Below, in pieces: positions 17,352 through 25,784 of a DNA stretch of 59,339 nt. The translations under genes and the position numbers were made by a program. The number at the start of each line of letters is the position of its first letter. Position 1 is the stretch's first letter. The DNA is from Candidatus Gagatemarchaeum stordalenia (GTDB lineage Archaea > Thermoproteota > Nitrososphaeria > Nitrososphaerales > Gagatemarchaeaceae), in assembly GCA_003164815.1 (NCBI GenBank), contig PLUF01000071.1, positions 1 through 59,339 of the forward strand. Direction: 5' to 3'. Under the pieces are notes generated by a model, which was not told where the DNA came from, searched no databases, and saw only the letters and a list, made by a program, of their open reading frames with translations.

Positions 17352-18268
17352 GCGACTAGTCCCCTGAGGATCTTCTCGCCTCCCTGCTGGAGCATCTCCT
17401 CACCGAGCTTCCTTCCCAGTGCTTCGGCGTCGTTAGAGGTCGAAGACATGGTCCTCCTGAGCAGTTCCTTCCCGTCGGGCGATGCGATCATCCCCGAGAC
17501 GGTCAACAGTCCGCCGTCCAGTTGTGCGTACGCTCCGACCGGCACGAAGCAGTCGCCGCCGACCCGCCTCGCGAACGCCCGTTCGCATCGGGACTCGACC
17601 CCAGTCTTCCTGTCGTCTATGGTCGCGATTATCTTGCCCGTATCTGCGTCGCCCTCCCTCACTTCAACGGCCAAGGTCGCCTGGCCAACAGCCGGGACCA
17701 TCTCCTCAGTTGAGAAGAACTGCGATACTCTCCTGGACTCGGAGATCCTCTCTACCCCTGCCGCCGCCAGCACGACCGCGTCCAGATGCAGTCGGTCCAT
17801 CCGCTCTATCCTGGACTCGACGTTCCCGTGAAGGTCGACGATGGTCAGGTCACGCCTCAGGTTTAGGAGCTGGGCCCTCCTTCGTAGGCTGCTCGTACCC
17901 ACCGCCGCCCCCGCTCGAAGGTCCCCCAGCTTCACGCCATGCACCGAGACCAGCACGTCGCGTGGATCGCCGCGTGGGGGCGTCGCGGCAATCTTCAGCC
18001 CGTTCTTCGGCTCTACCGACACGTCCTTCATGCTGTGGACGGCCGCGTCCACCTCCCCGCTCAGGAGGAGGGATTGAATGTCTCCTGTAAATGCGGTCTT
18101 TCCGTCGACCGCTCTGCGCCTCTCCGGCGGGAGCCTGTCGCCTGCTGTAGTGATCGGGACGACCTCGATCTCGAGGCCGGGCACCCGCTCCAGGAGCATC
18201 TCCACTACCATCTGGGTCTGCGCCCTGGAAAGCTTGCTTCCCCGGGCCCCTATTCTCAGCCGCCCCAA
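17348..18268 (-). CDS. hemC: Porphobilinogen deaminase (hydroxymethylbilane synthase)
   Basis: With TTG at 18268 the protein is 306 residues, the normal HemC length, and begins GRLRIGARGSKLSRAQ as the family does. It carries KDVSVEPKNGLKIAATPPRGDPRDV, GTSSLRRRAQLL and the dipyrromethane-cofactor Cys in VGGDCFVPVGAY. The open frame extends to 18355, but that would overlap the end of hemA; the hemA stop and this TTG are adjacent (TGACTTG). Product: hydroxymethylbilane for HemD. Confidence 0.92.
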   Translation of the reverse strand: MGRLRIGARGSKLSRAQTQMVVEMLLERVPGLEIEVVPITTAGDRLPPERRRAVDGKTAFTGDIQSLLLSGEVDAAVHSMKDVSVEPKNGLKIAATPPRGDPRDVLVSVHGVKLGDLRAGAAVGTSSLRRRAQLLNLRRDLTIVDLHGNVESRIERMDRLHLDAVVLAAAGVERISESRRVSQFFSTEEMVPAVGQATLAVEVREGDADTGKIIATIDDRKTGVESRCERAFARRVGGDCFVPVGAYAQLDGGLLTVSGMIASPDGKELLRRTMSSTSNDAEALGRKLGEEMLQQGGEKILRGLVA

Positions 18269-18269
18269 G

Positions 18270-19550
18270 TCATCTGCTCGCCTCTGGACAGAACAGGGTC
18301 TCGAGCATGCGCAGCCTCTCGGACTGGCTGATCTCACCGCCGGGTTGCTTCGCAAAGGCTGTGTGCGGTGCGAGCAGCTTTCCGACGATGCTCCTGCTCA
18401 TGGCCTCCAGCACCCTCCTTTCGCTCTCGGAGAGGTTCGGGAGCATCCTCAGAGCAACATCCGCCTCGGAGCTGCGGATGTCCTCGGCCCACCTGTAGAT
18501 TATCGCCAGGATGGGAGACAGTCGGCTCGCAACAAGCCGGCTGGTGAATCTCTCCGCCTCTTCGTGGGCCATCTTCTCACCATCGGCAAAGGCAGATGCT
18601 CTCGGAACGGACTTGGCACGGACCGCTAGGTCGTCCAGGTCGTAGAGCTCGATTGATCGCGAAGTCTTCAGTGCCGGGTCGATGTTGCGGGGGAACGCAA
18701 GGTCGAGGAGGACGAGCTTCCGCTTGTCCGGGAGGTCGCCCTTCTTGATGACGTAGCCTGAATGTCTGGTCGCCGAGATCACAAGATCCCCGTCCCACGC
18801 CAGACGCTTGAGCTGCTTGTAGGTCACGAAAGTGGCGTTCGGGAAGAACTCGCGTGCATCCTTGCGCTTGGAGGCGATGTAGATCTTCGTTCCCTTGAGC
18901 TGCGTGGCCGCGAGCCTCGCCGTCTTTCCCGTCCCGATCAGGAGGATCTTCTTCGGACGCCTCCCGAGCTTCTCCAGCGCGAACTCCAGTGCGAACGCGC
19001 TCACCGAGGTGTTTGCCTGCGCGACCTCCAGCGATGCACGGACGCGCTTCCCCACGTTGTAGGCGGCCACGAACAGAGAGGACAGAATAGACCCTGCATT
19101 CCCTGAGGCTCTGGCCTTGGCGCCCGCCTCTCTGATCTGCTGAAGTATCTGGTCCTCGCCTAAGACCATCGAATCAAGGCCGGAAGCCACTTCAAAGATG
19201 TGCGAGACTGCGTCGAGGTCGCTCTTCACGTAGAAGGCTCCCGTCCCTTCCTTCGACTTTGGCATCCCGGAGAGGACCGACTCGGCGACCCAAACCGGGT
19301 CGTCGGTCGCCACGTAGAGTTCCATCCGGTTACACGTGACGAGCACGCAGCTCTCAAAGGTGTGCGGTGAGGTGCGACGCGCCGCCTTGCGGCTGCTCGC
19401 CTGAAACAACTTGAGCGCACTCTCCCTGTAGCCTATCGACGACGTCTTGAACGACGTCCCGATCAGCACGATTGATGTGAGGGGAGCGACCCCATGGGGA
19501 CGTTGCGCAGAGACGATCTCCTCGGTTCCAGTCGCCAGTGAAACCTCCAT
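18270..19550 (-). CDS. hemA: Glutamyl-tRNA reductase
   Basis: A 426-residue NADPH-dependent enzyme reducing Glu-tRNA to glutamate 1-semialdehyde, first step of C5 tetrapyrrole synthesis. It has IGTSFKTSSIGYRE, the catalytic Cys in CVLVTCNRMELY, VLGEDQILQQIREA, and the NADPH-binding KILLIGTGKTARLAA. It is the first gene of the nine-gene minus-strand heme operon. A TATA-like ttaaataa (about 19582-19590, minus strand) lies roughly 30 nt before the start, and the divergent hemY-type gene shares the same intergenic region. Confidence 0.95.
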   Translation of the reverse strand: MEVSLATGTEEIVSAQRPHGVAPLTSIVLIGTSFKTSSIGYRESALKLFQASSRKAARRTSPHTFESCVLVTCNRMELYVATDDPVWVAESVLSGMPKSKEGTGAFYVKSDLDAVSHIFEVASGLDSMVLGEDQILQQIREAGAKARASGNAGSILSSLFVAAYNVGKRVRASLEVAQANTSVSAFALEFALEKLGRRPKKILLIGTGKTARLAATQLKGTKIYIASKRKDAREFFPNATFVTYKQLKRLAWDGDLVISATRHSGYVIKKGDLPDKRKLVLLDLAFPRNIDPALKTSRSIELYDLDDLAVRAKSVPRASAFADGEKMAHEEAERFTSRLVASRLSPILAIIYRWAEDIRSSEADVALRMLPNLSESERRVLEAMSRSIVGKLLAPHTAFAKQPGGEISQSERLRMLETLFCPEASR

Positions 19551-19573
19551 TGCATCTCCCGAATTCGCCGCCC

Positions 19574-19647
19574 CGTTGGTTTATTTAACGTTTGTTAGGA
19601 TTCTCGAATCTGAGAACCTCTTGGTCTATCCAAATGTTTAACCAACG
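19574..19647. promoter_or_regulatory. Divergent heme-gene promoter with facing repeats
   Basis: The sequence CGTTGGTTTA at 19574-19583 reappears in inverted form as TTTAACCAACG at 19637-19647, one arm near each gene. Each arm is fused to a TATA-like element (ttaaataa toward hemA, atgttta toward the oxidase gene). This symmetry suggests that one regulator, perhaps heme- or iron-responsive, covers both promoters. The element and its symmetry are seen; the regulator is inferred. Confidence 0.45.
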
Positions 19648-19717
19648 CAATCCAAACAGCCCAGCGTGAGGTAGCTCCACCATGACTTCGGACGCGCTTC
19701 CCTGAAGTTGGCCTGAA

Positions 19718-21238
19718 ATGGACACGGCAGTGACTGTGGTCGGAGGTGGGATATCAGGCCTCGCAACGGCCTACTTCCTGAGGGAGGGCGCCGCAAAGTC
19801 CGGGATACCGCTGGTCTGCACCCTGGTCGAGGCTGAGAGTCGACTGGGAGGGAGGGTCGAGACGGAGGTCGTCGACGGTTGCGTAATAGAGGCCGGCCCT
19901 GACTCGTTCCTGACGCTGAAGCCACAGGCAGTTGATCTCTGCGAAAAGCTCGGCCTGTCCGAATTGCTCATCGGGACGAACTCCGAACGGTCAAAGGTCT
20001 ACGTGCTGGTCGGTGGAAAGCTCCGGAGGCTCCCCGACGGGCTAACCTCCGTTGTGCCAAGGAAGCTGACGCCATTTCTCTGGACTGGTCTGCTCACGCC
20101 TTGGGGGAAGACCCGGATGCTCCTGGACGTGCTCGTGCCGCGCAGGAATGACGCCGGGGACGAATCCCTGGCCGGGTTCGTCAGGAGGCGACTCGGACAC
20201 GAAGCCCTCGAGAGGATCGCCGAGCCCCTCATGGCAGGAATCTACGCCGGAGACGCGGAACACCTCAGCATGTCTACCAACTTCCCTCAGCTCGTCCAGC
20301 TCGAAGCCAAGAAGAGAAGCCTCGTGCTGGGGACGCTGGAGAACAGCCGACATCCCGTCCCGGGGACTGGAAGGCAGGTTCACAGGCCGACTTTCATGTC
20401 TCTGAGAGGGGGTCTCGGACTGATGGTCGAAGCACTGGTCTCTCAGCTGAATGGCACTCAGATTATCACCGGCAAGAAACCGGTCGCGCTCAAGTACGCC
20501 GGGACACTCGCCGATGGGCGGTACGAATTGCAGTTCGATGACGGGACGGTCGTTCGGAGCGGTTCTGTCGTCCTGGCGACCCCGGCGTACGCATCTGCCG
20601 AGCTCCTCAAAGAACTCAGCCCCGAGGCCTCGGCGATCCTGAGCAGCATCCCCTACGTCGCGACGGCGACAGTCTCATTGATCTTCGACAGAGCCAGCTT
20701 CCCGCTTCCCCTCGACGGGTCGGGTTTCGTTATCGCGCCGACCGACAACAGGAAGATCACAGCGTGCACCTGGGTGTCCTCCAAGTGGCCGACGCACTCT
20801 CCTCCTGACCGCGTCCTGCTGAGGTGCTTCCTAGGTCGAGCTGGGCATGAAGAGATACTCCAGAGGGGGGACGACGAGCTTTGCCAGCTCGCTCAGGACG
20901 AACTGAACTCAATCCTGGGTATCTCGGCAGTACCACTGCAGAGGCGACTGCACCGATGCGGAAGGTCGCTTCCGCAGTACAACCTAGGTCACTCGGACAA
21001 GCTCAAGGCGCTGGGCGAGGCCATGGCGAGCCTGCCCGGAGTCTTCCTGACTGGCGCGGCCTACCGGGGGGTCGGCCTGCCCGACTGCATTAAGCAGGCA
21101 GCTATCACCGCGGCAGATGTAATCAAGTTTGATTTTGGGACGGAGGCCGAGGTTCAGGCGGTCTCCGGGCCAGGGCCGACTCCCAATGGCGGCGTCGCCA
21201 GCGAACCCGGTACGATGGGGACGGGGGCCACCTGCTGA
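19718..21238 (+). CDS. hemY: Protoporphyrinogen/coproporphyrinogen III oxidase, HemY/CgoX type
   Basis: A 506-residue FAD amine-oxidase-fold enzyme. It has the dinucleotide motif VVGGGISGLATAYFLREG, then VEAESRLGGRVETE, DSFLTLKP, EPLMAGIYAGDAEHLSM, and the C-terminal FAD segment GVFLTGAAYRGVGLPDCI. Given HemQ and a Bacillus-like ferrochelatase, coproporphyrinogen III to coproporphyrin III is the likely reaction (CgoX role). The last 35 residues after ITAADVIKF are low-complexity and their DNA overlaps the end of the convergent phosphoesterase gene by 85 bases, which is unusual. It is divergent from hemA. Confidence 0.9.
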   Translation: MDTAVTVVGGGISGLATAYFLREGAAKSGIPLVCTLVEAESRLGGRVETEVVDGCVIEAGPDSFLTLKPQAVDLCEKLGLSELLIGTNSERSKVYVLVGGKLRRLPDGLTSVVPRKLTPFLWTGLLTPWGKTRMLLDVLVPRRNDAGDESLAGFVRRRLGHEALERIAEPLMAGIYAGDAEHLSMSTNFPQLVQLEAKKRSLVLGTLENSRHPVPGTGRQVHRPTFMSLRGGLGLMVEALVSQLNGTQIITGKKPVALKYAGTLADGRYELQFDDGTVVRSGSVVLATPAYASAELLKELSPEASAILSSIPYVATATVSLIFDRASFPLPLDGSGFVIAPTDNRKITACTWVSSKWPTHSPPDRVLLRCFLGRAGHEEILQRGDDELCQLAQDELNSILGISAVPLQRRLHRCGRSLPQYNLGHSDKLKALGEAMASLPGVFLTGAAYRGVGLPDCIKQAAITAADVIKFDFGTEAEVQAVSGPGPTPNGGVASEPGTMGTGATC

Positions 21239-22488
21239 CCAAAGAACATCGGAATCGTGTACTGCTCGTAGGCGTTGGTCCTCCACTTGCCCGTGTAGAC
21301 ATCGTAGGTCTTCGTGCTGATTTGGTTTTTCTCTGTGTCGAAGGTGAGAATCATTAGTGTTGAGCCTCCCACTTTGTCCGAATCTGGGGTGGTCGAATCC
21401 GAGACGTCGATCCCGCGCCCGGACGGAGAGCTCGGGTCATCGGTGCAGTCCTGTCGGTCGAACATCAGCTGGTTCCTGTTGTTTATCGGAGTGGCCGTGT
21501 TGTAGCCTTGGTCAGTGGCGAAGTGGCCGTTCAGGGTCAGGAAGACGTTTGAGGAGTGCGCGTCCATCACCGCCTGCAGCCCGTTCACAAAGTCCGAGAG
21601 CGTGGGCCCCCACCTCGGGTCGTGAATGTCCCCGAACGCGTCCATGTAGGCGTGCGGCGCGATTATTACCTTGTAGTCGGCGTACAGCGGGTCGTCAAGG
21701 AGGCTTCCGACCCAGTCCACCGCTGTGGAATCGCCGTTGAACTCGACGTTGATCACGAGGAAGTTCCATCCGTTGGCGGAGAATGTGACCGCAGTGTTCA
21801 TCCCGTCGTGGAAGTCGCTCGCCCAGGTGGTGTAGCCAAGAGCATTCACCTTGGGCTTCATGGTGTTGGGATCGAAGGCCGGCGCCCAGACGTTTCCCAT
21901 CCAGCCTGACTCGGTCTCGCCTCCCACGAGGTCGTCGTGGTTTCCGGCGCACCAGGAGTAGGGGATGTTGTTCTTCGAGAGAATCGACATGGCCTCGTTG
22001 GCGTTCTGCCACTCCACAGCGGTCGCTCCCGTCTCCACGATATCGCCGGTGTGAACGACCAGCTTCCCGTTGTAGGCGCTCCAGTTGTCCACGATCCATT
22101 TCGTCGTCATCCGGTACAGCGCCGGATTCGACTCCGAGAGGAATTGAGTGTCGGTCATCCAGAATATCGAGAAGGTGTTCGGGGGCACCTGGGTCTCATG
22201 TGACGTGGCAGTACTGGTGCCAGAACCCGTGCTGTTCGCCTGCGTGGTCGTCATGGTTACGGTCGCGGCCGACGATGAAGTGCTGGGTTCAGTTATGGTG
22301 CTGGTCGACGACGATGACGTCACCAAAGGTAATTTCGTCGAGTCTGAACTGTCGGTCGGTTTACCAAGGAAGTTTGAGGCGTAACCCAGTCCTACGCCGG
22401 CCACTCCCGCAAGTGCCAAGGCCCCCGTCCACTTCAGGAAGCGCCGGCGGGGAACCTTCCTTTCGCGTTCCGCGTCCGAAGGCGACAA
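21154..22488 (-). CDS. Tat-exported calcineurin-like metallophosphoesterase
   Basis: A 444-residue secreted protein. The N-terminus has a twin-arginine signal (VPRRRFLKWTGALALAGVAG) followed by a Ser/Thr-rich linker (about 50-105) typical of surface proteins. The catalytic domain shows WMTDTQFLS (first Asp; the usual DxH is DTQ), VVHTGDIVETG, WCAGNHDD, APHAYMD and LTLNGHFATD, the ordered metal ligands of the family. The substrate is unknown; it could be a phosphodiesterase or phosphatase at the cell surface. The start is TTG at 22488, with a TATA-like ttttaatac about 37-45 nt upstream. Its 3' end overlaps the hemY-type gene. Confidence 0.82.
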   Translation of the reverse strand: MSPSDAERERKVPRRRFLKWTGALALAGVAGVGLGYASNFLGKPTDSSDSTKLPLVTSSSSTSTITEPSTSSSAATVTMTTTQANSTGSGTSTATSHETQVPPNTFSIFWMTDTQFLSESNPALYRMTTKWIVDNWSAYNGKLVVHTGDIVETGATAVEWQNANEAMSILSKNNIPYSWCAGNHDDLVGGETESGWMGNVWAPAFDPNTMKPKVNALGYTTWASDFHDGMNTAVTFSANGWNFLVINVEFNGDSTAVDWVGSLLDDPLYADYKVIIAPHAYMDAFGDIHDPRWGPTLSDFVNGLQAVMDAHSSNVFLTLNGHFATDQGYNTATPINNRNQLMFDRQDCTDDPSSPSGRGIDVSDSTTPDSDKVGGSTLMILTFDTEKNQISTKTYDVYTGKWRTNAYEQYTIPMFFGQQVAPVPIVPGSLATPPLGVGPGPETA

Positions 22489-22732
22489 TGTGACAACCGG
22501 TAGAAAAGTACCAAACTCGCCTGTATTAAAAGTGGCGGTGTTAACAGGGAATCTGACACCGTACGTCTAGACGGCTAGAGCGGCGCTCGGGAGGGCACGT
22601 CTTGTCGCAACACCATCCGGCCGGCCACCCGAACGTATACGGGCATTCGAATATATATATATGGGACGGCTGACCGAATTTACAGAGTGATATCTTAGAT
22701 TGAAATCGTCGAGAAACCCTACCGACTCTAAA

Positions 22733-23218
22733 ATGCACGCAATCAGCCGCACAATCGTCGCGGTGGTCGTCATAGTTCTGATCTTTGCAGCCGCCAGCGG
22801 CTACCTGTACGCTTATCCGCCTGCCTCCTCCAAGTCGACGGTCGCAACCAGTCTCGAGACGTTCACAAACTTCGGCGTCGCTCCGGCGACCTCCACGAAC
22901 ACGACGACTGCCACGACTTCTGCCAACGCAGTGTACGTGTACATTCCCAATGACGGAGGTTACCCGTTCGCTCAGTTCACCCCTCAGGTGATCACAGTCG
23001 TGATAGGGGTCAACAACACGGTTGTCTGGACCAACCAAGACGTCCTGGTTCACGACATTCTGACCGCAACCGGGCTACCTGGGTTCGCCTCCGGCGATCT
23101 CGCGACCGGACAGACTTACACCTACACGTTCACACAGGCTGGGACCTTTCCGTACTACTGCTCCTACCACCCAAGCCACACTGGCGTAGTGGTAGTCCTC
23201 AACGCCCCGACCGCCTAA
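22733..23218 (+). CDS. Membrane-anchored cupredoxin (blue copper protein)
   Basis: A 161-residue protein: an N-terminal membrane anchor (TIVAVVVIVLIFAAASGYLYA), a Thr/Ser-rich linker, then a plastocyanin-like domain. Copper ligands are His in VLVHDI, then Cys and His in YYCSYHPSHTG. Where amicyanin-type sites have Met two residues after the His-Pro, this protein has His, so the axial ligand may differ. It would carry electrons outside the membrane. A TTG start at 22700 is also possible; ATG 22733 sits just before the anchor. A paralogue lies at 44692-45204. Confidence 0.85.
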   Translation: MHAISRTIVAVVVIVLIFAAASGYLYAYPPASSKSTVATSLETFTNFGVAPATSTNTTTATTSANAVYVYIPNDGGYPFAQFTPQVITVVIGVNNTVVWTNQDVLVHDILTATGLPGFASGDLATGQTYTYTFTQAGTFPYYCSYHPSHTGVVVVLNAPTA

Positions 23219-23249
23219 TCGGCGACGACGACTACAGCGGCGATTAGGC
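23213..23249 (+). terminator. 9-bp inverted repeat at the cupredoxin stop codon
   Basis: GCCTAATCG (23213-23221, which includes the TAA stop) pairs perfectly with CGATTAGGC (23241-23249) around a 19-nt loop. It could end the cupredoxin transcript or protect its 3' end. No T-tract follows, so the role is uncertain. Confidence 0.35.
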
Positions 23250-23502
23250 TCCCGATCGGCCCCGCTAGCAGCCCCCTTTCATCAGCGCTGCCCGAAGCAC
23301 CTTTACACTAAGTCCTCCTGCTTTCTAGATAACCCCGGAGCGGAACTTCATGACTAGTTCTAAGATCCTTGTCCCGATGACCGGGAGACGCGCTGAGGGG
23401 TCCTGCAGCGCGCCGGCACAGCGCATGCAGCCGGGGCGGGAGCAAACGGTCGCCGTCTCAGCGTTGGCCTACAGGCTCGTCAGTCCCGACTGAATCCGGT
23501 TT
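23250..23502. other. Intergenic stretch with a possible 47-residue ORF
   Basis: The only reading frame of note runs from ATG 23350 to TGA 23493 on the plus strand and would encode 47 residues beginning MTSSKILVPMTGRR. The opening resembles the first strand of Usp proteins, but the rest does not, and it is too short for that fold. A TATA-like tttacacta lies near 23302. I do not count it as a confirmed gene. Confidence 0.25.
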
Positions 23503-23757
23503 CTAGGCGACTTTGAGGGGTTTCTTCTTGTAGGCGTCGGCGCAGGCTTTCGCGTGGAAGGTCATTTCCTTCTTTCCTATGGTTTCGACGTAGGGCTCGT
23601 AGACGATGGCCCCTCCGCAGTATCCGCACTTGCGCGCCTTGAACGCAACCGCGCACTGCTTGGCATGGAACGCGTACTTCTTCCCACCTATTGTCTCGGA
23701 GTATGGATCGTAGGCTATGATGCCACCGCAGTAGCCACACTTTACACTCTTTGCCAT
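23503..23757 (-). CDS. Tandem YHS/TRASH-like metal-binding mini-protein
   Basis: An 84-residue protein built from two near-identical units, residues about 6-42 and 43-79. Each reads CGYCGG-x-I-x-Y-x-PY-x-ETIG-x-K(K/E)-x3-FHAK-x-CA-x-A-x-K. CxxC plus a later H-x3-C per unit suggests one metal ion each. The layout recalls YHS/TRASH treble-clef domains, where the second half is usually FCSxxC; here the first Cys is His. Such domains serve as metal chaperones or sensors. It stands alone between a cupredoxin and an OsmC-like gene. The metal and partner are unknown. Confidence 0.7.
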   Translation of the reverse strand: MAKSVKCGYCGGIIAYDPYSETIGGKKYAFHAKQCAVAFKARKCGYCGGAIVYEPYVETIGKKEMTFHAKACADAYKKKPLKVA

Positions 23758-23866
23758 CTGTATCGGCGACTACTGGGCTTCCTCATTTTATAAGCATTCG
23801 AACCCAATCGACTAACGAGTATGCCGCCGTGGCTGGGTTGGAGGAGCACAGAGGTCTGAATCACCC

Positions 23867-24427
23867 ATGAAGGGTGCGGCGAGTAAGATAATCCTCTCGG
23901 CGTTCGCTAATATATACGATTCCGGCGTATCGGAGCTGAAATCGAAGTTGGTGAAGAGATCAGATGAGGCGGGGGATTCGACGGCTCATGCTTGGTCACT
24001 CCGTGTCAGAGGCTTGACCGACCAGGAGGCAAGGGTATACTCCGGCAAACACGTCTTCTCCGTGGGAAGGCAGGCGAGCTTCACAGACGAAGATCCTCAC
24101 CCGAGCGCCGTCGAGTATCTGCTGGGAGCGCTGGGAGGGGACCTGGTTAGCGGGTTCCAGAAGCAGGCAGCGAAGCGTGGCGTCCAGATCGACGCGACGG
24201 AGTTGGTGGTCTCCGGTCGCCTCGAAAACCCAATGGTGTTCCTCGGGGTCGTCGGAGCTGAAGGCAGTGCCGGCTTCGGGTCCATAGAGGCCACCATGTA
24301 TGTTGGCGCCGACGCGGACGAGGCCTCGTTGCAGGAGATCTGGCGCGCCACCCTGGCCACGTCGCCCCTCGTCAATACCCTCGGGCATTCGGTCCCTCTC
24401 ACCCTAGCCATGCAGCTGACGCCGTGA
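23867..24427 (+). CDS. OsmC-like protein lacking cysteines
   Basis: A 186-residue protein with the OsmC/Ohr fold pattern: EYLLGALGGDLVSGFQKQAAKRGVQI corresponds to the first-Cys helix, and ATSPLVNTLGHSVPL to the second-Cys region (usually CPV...). Both redox Cys positions are replaced (Asp or Gly, and Ser) and the whole protein has no Cys, so it cannot act as a thiol peroxidase. An N-terminal 40-residue extension precedes the domain. It may bind a ligand or have a structural role. ATG start; no operon partner. Confidence 0.7.
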   Translation: MKGAASKIILSAFANIYDSGVSELKSKLVKRSDEAGDSTAHAWSLRVRGLTDQEARVYSGKHVFSVGRQASFTDEDPHPSAVEYLLGALGGDLVSGFQKQAAKRGVQIDATELVVSGRLENPMVFLGVVGAEGSAGFGSIEATMYVGADADEASLQEIWRATLATSPLVNTLGHSVPLTLAMQLTP

Positions 24428-24587
24428 GTTCACTCGAGAAAGGGCAAAGGCACTAGGCAGGAGACTGACTGAGGGGGGCTTCCAATCACCGGTCGTGACC
24501 TCGGTAGGCTAGTCGGGAAGGTCGAGAGAAGGCGCTTCGGAAGAGGTAAGCACATTTAATTACGTGGCAGGCGGTACCGTCGCAATA

Positions 24588-25748
24588 ATGTCGATCTACA
24601 GACTTAACGCCGAGCAAGCAGCTGTCGTTGAGCGCGCCCGCAAGGTCGCCGACGAAGAGATAGCCCCACACGCCGCAGACGTGGACGCGAAGGGACGTTT
24701 TCCCCGTGAGGGTATCGACGCGCTCGGCCGCGCAGGATTCCTCGGGCTGAACATTCCGAAGGAGAAGGGAGGCATGGGCCAGGGGTTGCGTGTCGCGAGC
24801 GCGGTTCTCGACGAGATAGCGCAGCGCGACGCATCGCTCGCCATGGTCTACAAGATGCACCTTTGCGGATGCGCCTGCTACGTCGGGTTCCCCCAGACGG
24901 GCGAAGAGTACTTCCCGAAGATTGTCGCGGGCAAGCACCTGAGCACGCTGGCCTGGAGCGAACAGGGCTCGCGCAGCCACTTTTGGGCGCCGGCGAGTCA
25001 GGCAACGGAGAAGGACGGAAAGGTCGTGCTGAACGCCCAGAAGTCTTGGGTGACGTCTGCCGGCGAAGCTGACGGTTACGTGGTCTCGACGCGGACGGCC
25101 GGGGGCACGGGCCCGACTGACACGATGCTCTATCTCGTCCTGAAGGGCGACAGCGACGTGCGGGTCGCGGGTGCCTGGAACGGTCTCGGCATGCGCGGAA
25201 ACGCCAGCAACCCCATGGTTCTGGAGAACACCAGCATCCCCTCCAGCCGTGCGCTCTGCAAGAAGAGCGAGGGATTCCCGACGATGCTTGGCGTGGTCCT
25301 CCCGTGGTTCAACCTCGGCAACGAAGCAATCTCGGTCGGAATCGCCGAGGCCGCCGTGGCAGCGACGACGACCCATCTCACTTCGAGACGCTTCTCAGAC
25401 ATGAACAACGCTCCTCTGTCAGACCTTCCCACCCTCCGCGCTCGCCTGGCACAGATGCGCATAGCGACGGACACCGCCCGTGCCCACCTCAGCTCCGTCC
25501 TCGACTCGGTCGAGCAACCCGGACCTCAGACCACACTAATGGTTCTCGAGTCGAAGGCCGTCGGTGCTGATGCCGCTCTCTTGGTGACCGATCTGGGCAT
25601 GAAGGCTTGCGGCGGCGCGGCGTTCAGCAGGCACCTGAGCCTCGAGCGCAACTTCCGCGACGCGAGGGCCGGCTACGTCATGGCGCCCACTTCGGACGTC
25701 CTTCAGGAGTTCATCGGCAGGGCACTAACAGGCATGCAGCTCTTCTAG
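24588..25748 (+). CDS. Acyl-CoA dehydrogenase-fold flavoprotein without the usual catalytic Glu
   Basis: A 386-residue protein with the full ACAD layout: an N-terminal helical domain, the flavin-binding middle (LAWSEQGSRSHF, SWVTSAGEADGYVV) and the C-terminal helical domain (GMKACGGAAFSRHLSLERNFRDARAG). At the place of the EGTSQIQ motif it reads APTSDVLQEFIG, so the catalytic Glu is absent, as in flavin-dependent monooxygenase relatives of ACADs (DszC/SfnB-like). ATG 24588 lies about 27 nt after a TATA box (catttaatta), so it is leaderless. It heads an operon with PhnD-like and MetE-like genes. Arg codons are largely cgc/cgt, unlike the agg-rich neighbours, which hints at lateral transfer. 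Confidence 0.78.
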   Translation: MSIYRLNAEQAAVVERARKVADEEIAPHAADVDAKGRFPREGIDALGRAGFLGLNIPKEKGGMGQGLRVASAVLDEIAQRDASLAMVYKMHLCGCACYVGFPQTGEEYFPKIVAGKHLSTLAWSEQGSRSHFWAPASQATEKDGKVVLNAQKSWVTSAGEADGYVVSTRTAGGTGPTDTMLYLVLKGDSDVRVAGAWNGLGMRGNASNPMVLENTSIPSSRALCKKSEGFPTMLGVVLPWFNLGNEAISVGIAEAAVAATTTHLTSRRFSDMNNAPLSDLPTLRARLAQMRIATDTARAHLSSVLDSVEQPGPQTTLMVLESKAVGADAALLVTDLGMKACGGAAFSRHLSLERNFRDARAGYVMAPTSDVLQEFIGRALTGMQLF

Positions 25749-25784
25749 CCTCGAGGTCCTGTTCTCACGAAGCCGCGCGTCCTA

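Noticed and set aside
22541-23053. 170-codon minus-strand ORF over the first cupredoxin
   Set aside because: Shadow frame of the cupredoxin gene, with no domain or promoter support.
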